DNA of 64,000 nt from Strongylocentrotus purpuratus (lineage: Eukaryota > Echinodermata > Echinoidea > Camarodonta > Strongylocentrotidae), in NCBI RefSeq assembly GCF_000002235.5, contig NW_022145597.1:837501-901500 (forward strand). The letters are read 5' to 3'. The notes below the pieces were generated by a model, which was not told the origin of the DNA, ran no database searches, and saw only the letters and a list, made by a program, of their open reading frames with translations. Shown one piece after another: positions 60,754 to 64,000 of this stretch. The position numbers and the translations under genes are program-made. The first letter of the stretch is position 1; the number at the start of each line of letters is the position of its first letter.

Positions 60754-61880
60754 TATATACATAATTTGAATGTTTTTTAATCAATAAACCATATCAAATC
60801 GAATCAAATCAAATAATATTGATGGACGCCTGTCCTTGTCAAATGGGTGGCAACAATACGCTACTATTAGTTTTCGTATGTGTAAACTTATTTTAGACCA
60901 CGATAGAAATCTACATCGTAAATTAGATTAGCGTTTTTAAACCCTTTTTCAGAAATAAAACAGCTTTGTGTCACCCATATACCAAATTCATCGTCGAGAG
61001 AGTCCAACATTTTTACCTTTTATATGTTACACAATTATTCTGTAAATAACGAATTGAATAAGATATACAATAATAAATGCCAGCACTCTGCTGTAAAATT
61101 AACATGAATATGAGGATATCTCTATGCCCGGAATTTCCCAGTTTCTAGATGTTACGAGTGAGTGAAGCGAACAAGCGGTAAAATTTCCTCAAAACGAAAG
61201 GGTTTGAAAATGGCTTTATGTGGGGGAAATTAGTTGTCGAATCAACATAAGTGATTGCAATCACTTAAGTAATAGTCTGATTTTCAGACCCTTGTACCGA
61301 ATGGTCGTACGTTTTGCGTTGCACAAAGATTCAAGCAGTTTAATTTTGGCCATTACAAGTAGTTAGCTATTGATGTAGACGAATGCTTATGTACCTGTTA
61401 CAGCTCATTTTATGATTGTTATCACCAAAGATAAAAGATGTCAGTCAGTCAATCAATACTGTCTGACAAGGAAGTCTAGAAAGTAAACGGGTTTACTTAC
61501 ATAATTTGAATACTAGGACACGGCTAACGTTTAAATTTTACAGATAGGACATACATGACATATTCATGTTGGGCCGCTTTTATAGACGCCCCCTCAGATT
61601 TAGGAGTGATCGCTAAAAAAAAAAAAAAAAAAAAAAAACCTCTGAAATATTGTGTATTATGATAAAATCTTTCGAATAGGTGTGCTTAGTTTATGCGGTA
61701 GTGGCAGGCAACTCAAAAACTAAGCATGATATTTGACTTTGGCCCTCCGCTTAAAATGGGGACAAATCAATTGTTCAAATACTTAACAAATTACAAAAGT
61801 TAGTATTAGGGTATGAATAATTTAGTTGTTAACTGTATGTTGTCATTCCACACGTATGATGATAAATCATCATCAGATAA
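60754..61880. other. gene-free stretch
   Basis: AT-rich with an A-run at about 61615-61638. No gene supported. Confidence 0.5.
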
Positions 61881-61887
61881 TGTGAGG

Positions 61888-62090
61888 AGGCGCGATAGCT
61901 CAGTCGGTAGAGCAGTGGTCTCGTAATCCGGTGACCCGGGTTCGAAACCAAGTCGATGCGCTAGTGCCCTTTGGTAAGGCATTAATCCTCATTACTAGAT
62001 CACTCGGAGAGGACCTACAGCCATCGGCCGTCTGGTTACTTACAAGCATTTATGCTTTCTTAGCAGTCAGGTAAAATAAACACCACCATT
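61888..62090 (+). mobile_element. well-kept tRNA-derived SINE
   Basis: The tRNA-like head has A-box TAGCTCAGTCGG, TGGTCTCGTAATCC (CGT at the anticodon position, as in tRNA-Thr) and B-box GGTTCGAAACC. The body is GTCGATGCGCTAGTGCCC, TAAGGCATTAATCCTCATT, then ACTCGGAGAGGACC, TCTGGTTACTTACAAGCA and TTAGCAGTCAGGTAAA. The acceptor and T stems do not pair, so it is not a tRNA gene. Members of the same family occur at 9088-9743 and 26391. Confidence 0.85.
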
Positions 62091-62860
62091 CACATTATGG
62101 ATAAGTCATTTCATGTTCTCCAAAATGAATTTATGTCTTTTTACAGGATATGCATTTTTAGTGAAAACAATATCCATGTACATTTACAGTATACATGTGC
62201 TGTACATGTCAATTCTCACATGTATTATAGCAGTATTTCTCCATGGGCCAAAAACTGAAATGGCCCCGCCCCTTTAATACTCAGATGTTTGTCTAAAGAG
62301 TGAATATTACGTTAGGATGAAGAGCACCGAAATACAATGTTATGTACGAGAGCGTGGATGGCTCCTTCAGATGAAGAAATGGATTACAAAGCTGGTGGAA
62401 ACTTTTTTGGAAAGGAGGGAGAGCCTTACTGAACTTGTACGTCACCCTATAGGATAAAAGCCTTTTCTGAAACCACATGAAATGAAGCAAAATCAATAAT
62501 ACGAATAACGAAAATGATAACATTCAGAAAAGCCATCTTTATCATGCCTTCAGTGATTTCAAAATATGTTAATGACGTTAATTTGCAGAAGGAAAGCGCA
62601 AAACGAAAATCGTTGTTATTGCTGTATTCATTGATATTAATCGAATTAGTACTACCAATCATCTCTTTAATCTGCAGTAATATGTTTCATTCATCTTTCT
62701 ACTTCCTGTTTTGACCGGGTTCATTCAAATTTAAATACTAAACAATTTTAGAGTGGTAAAATTCCAATGTCAACTTTTCTGCCTATTTTTGTCTTTTCTT
62801 TGTCATTTTTCACATAGCGAGAGAGAATACACACACACAGAGAGAGAAGACAGAATAAAC
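62091..62860. other. gene-free stretch, possible 5' flank of the ankyrin gene
   Basis: AT-rich. Just before the start codon there is a short CA/GA simple tract (62828-62850). No promoter element that I can identify with confidence. Confidence 0.45.
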
Positions 62861-64000
62861 ATGGCGCTTTCTAGAGCAGTGAAGGAAGGTGATCTTGTGA
62901 AGACAAGGTCTATTCTTAAAGACGAGACAGGTGATGCCAAACTGTTCATGCTACACACTCTGGATCCTGATGGAAAGACGTCCCTCCATATCGCTTCAGA
63001 AGTAGGGCACATCGACCTCGTGAAATATATGACTGATTTGGGGGTTGATCTAGAAAAACGAAGTAGGAGCGGCAACGCCCCTCTTCACTATGCGTCCCGG
63101 AGTGGTCAGCAGGATGTTGTTCAATATCTCATTGGTCAAGGAGCAGATATCAATATCGGCGATAGCAATGGTTATACACCTCTCTATGTCGCCTCGTTGG
63201 AGGGACATCTTGATGTTGTCGAATGTCTAGTAGATTCAGGAGCAGAGGTGAACAAAGTATCATGTGATGATAAAAACTCACCCCTTCATGCTGCATCCCA
63301 AAATGGTCAACTGAACGTTGTGAAATATCTCATCACTAATAGAGCAGATATGACATTGAAGGGATATGAAGGTAAAACTTGTCTTAGTACTGCGGCTTCC
63401 TATGGTCATCTCGATGTTGTAAAATACCTCTTAACTAATAATGCAGAAATCAACATGGACGACAACAACAAATACACACCCCTTCACTCGGCATCAGAAA
63501 ATGGCCACCTTCATGTTGTTGAACATCTCGTGGAAGCAGGTGCAGATATCAATAGAGCATCTAATTCTGGTTACACTCCGCTGTCGACCGCATTAATGAA
63601 GGGGCATCGCGGCATTGTGGAGTTTCTCTTGTCTAGGGAAGCAGACACTGGCAACAAAGATAACGTCGGTCCACTTGTCCTTTCCAAAGCATCATCAGAG
63701 GGCTTCCTCGACGCAGTAAGGTATATCACACGTAAAGAAGTTGACGTTAATACTAGTGATGGAGATGGATTTACATCCCTTTACTACGCATCATTAAACG
63801 GACATCTTGACGTTGTTGAATGTCTAGTGAATGCAGGAGCCGATGTGAAAAAAGCTGCAAAAAATGGTAGGAAATCTCTCGACGAGGCGTCAGGTAGAGG
63901 TCATTTAGACATTGTAAAATATCTAATTTCTCAAGAAGCGAACCTGAATTCGGTTGATAACGAAGGGTTTTCACCCCTGTACAATGCCTCACAAGAGGGT
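62861..64000 (+). CDS. ankyrin-repeat protein, N-terminal part (runs off the window)
   Basis: ATG at 62861 (aacATGG) opens 380 codons with no stop before the window ends. After a short leader (MALSRAVKEGDLVKTRSIL) there are about 10 ankyrin repeats of 33-35 residues with the usual TPLH.AS..GH.DVV.YL...GAD pattern. Examples are TSLHIASEVGHIDLVKYM, TPLYVASLEGHLDVVECL, TPLHSASENGHLHVVEHL and TSLYYASLNGHLDVVECL. One repeat (around GPLVLSKASSEGFLDAV) is degenerate. This is the style of the very large cytoplasmic ankyrin gene family of sea urchins. What follows the repeats (death, UPA/ZU5, NACHT or TRP-type domains) cannot be seen, so function is unassigned beyond protein binding. A single uninterrupted exon and regular repeats suggest a live gene. 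Confidence 0.93.
   Translation, partial: MALSRAVKEGDLVKTRSILKDETGDAKLFMLHTLDPDGKTSLHIASEVGHIDLVKYMTDLGVDLEKRSRSGNAPLHYASRSGQQDVVQYLIGQGADINIGDSNGYTPLYVASLEGHLDVVECLVDSGAEVNKVSCDDKNSPLHAASQNGQLNVVKYLITNRADMTLKGYEGKTCLSTAASYGHLDVVKYLLTNNAEINMDDNNKYTPLHSASENGHLHVVEHLVEAGADINRASNSGYTPLSTALMKGHRGIVEFLLSREADTGNKDNVGPLVLSKASSEGFLDAVRYITRKEVDVNTSDGDGFTSLYYASLNGHLDVVECLVNAGADVKKAAKNGRKSLDEASGRGHLDIVKYLISQEANLNSVDNEGFSPLYNASQEG

Noticed and set aside
61888-61965. tRNA-Thr gene
   Set aside because: A and B boxes are good, but the acceptor and T stems do not pair and the sequence continues into a SINE body shared with other copies.

Overview
The window looks like nuclear DNA of an echinoderm, most likely a sea urchin of the Strongylocentrotus type. 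It is AT-rich and gene-poor, with spliced genes, tRNA-derived SINEs, many short inverted-repeat DNA elements, long microsatellites and G/C homopolymers. The ankyrin-repeat and TRIM-like genes at the right resemble families that are greatly expanded in sea urchins. The species call is inference; no database search was possible.

Three host genes can be supported. (1) A FAM124-family gene on the + strand has a terminal exon at 34565-35487, an internal exon at 33690-33754 and, by matching splice phase, a likely first coding exon at 23559-23677. Two weaker upstream candidates (7415-7461 and 12178-12215) end in the same phase. The 10 kb first intron holds a 1.9 kb CAT-triplet array with higher-order structure. 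(2) A coiled-coil plus beta-propeller protein of TRIM/NHL type (41816-43369, +) begins just inside an exon that follows a clear splice acceptor. Two duplicated segments 2-3 kb upstream each carry a CRE palindrome and a GTGAGTAT donor and could be alternative promoters with 5' noncoding exons. (3) An ankyrin-repeat gene starts at 62861 (+) and is cut by the window edge after 380 open codons.

The rest is mostly repeats. 1-3070: microsatellite, a MITE split by a 1.46 kb DNA element, and a small tandem duplication. 8947-9883: a 937 bp near-perfect palindrome with TA target duplications and mirrored SINE sequence in its arms. 21513-21727 and 46331-46544: two copies of a CACTA-ended MITE with 3-bp target duplications. 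25.4-27.2 kb: a cluster of SINE remnants. 38.7-40.1 kb: the duplicated promoter-like segment, one copy carrying a hAT-like MITE with an 8-bp target duplication. 41311-41697: a minisatellite in two opposed arms. 44.9-46.5 kb: three MITEs of different types. 46904-48665: a PIF/Harbinger transposon with a nearly open transposase. 50142-57523: a roughly 2.25 kb sequence in three tandem copies, in which element insertions present in some copies and absent from others give a relative chronology. 59.4-60.4 kb: a decayed non-LTR reverse transcriptase. 61.9 kb: a well-kept SINE.

I saw no CRISPR array, rRNA, intact tRNA gene, LTR retroelement or Polinton-type element. The gene-free stretches are listed with what they hold. 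Most short open frames in this window are chance or microsatellite frames and are left out.
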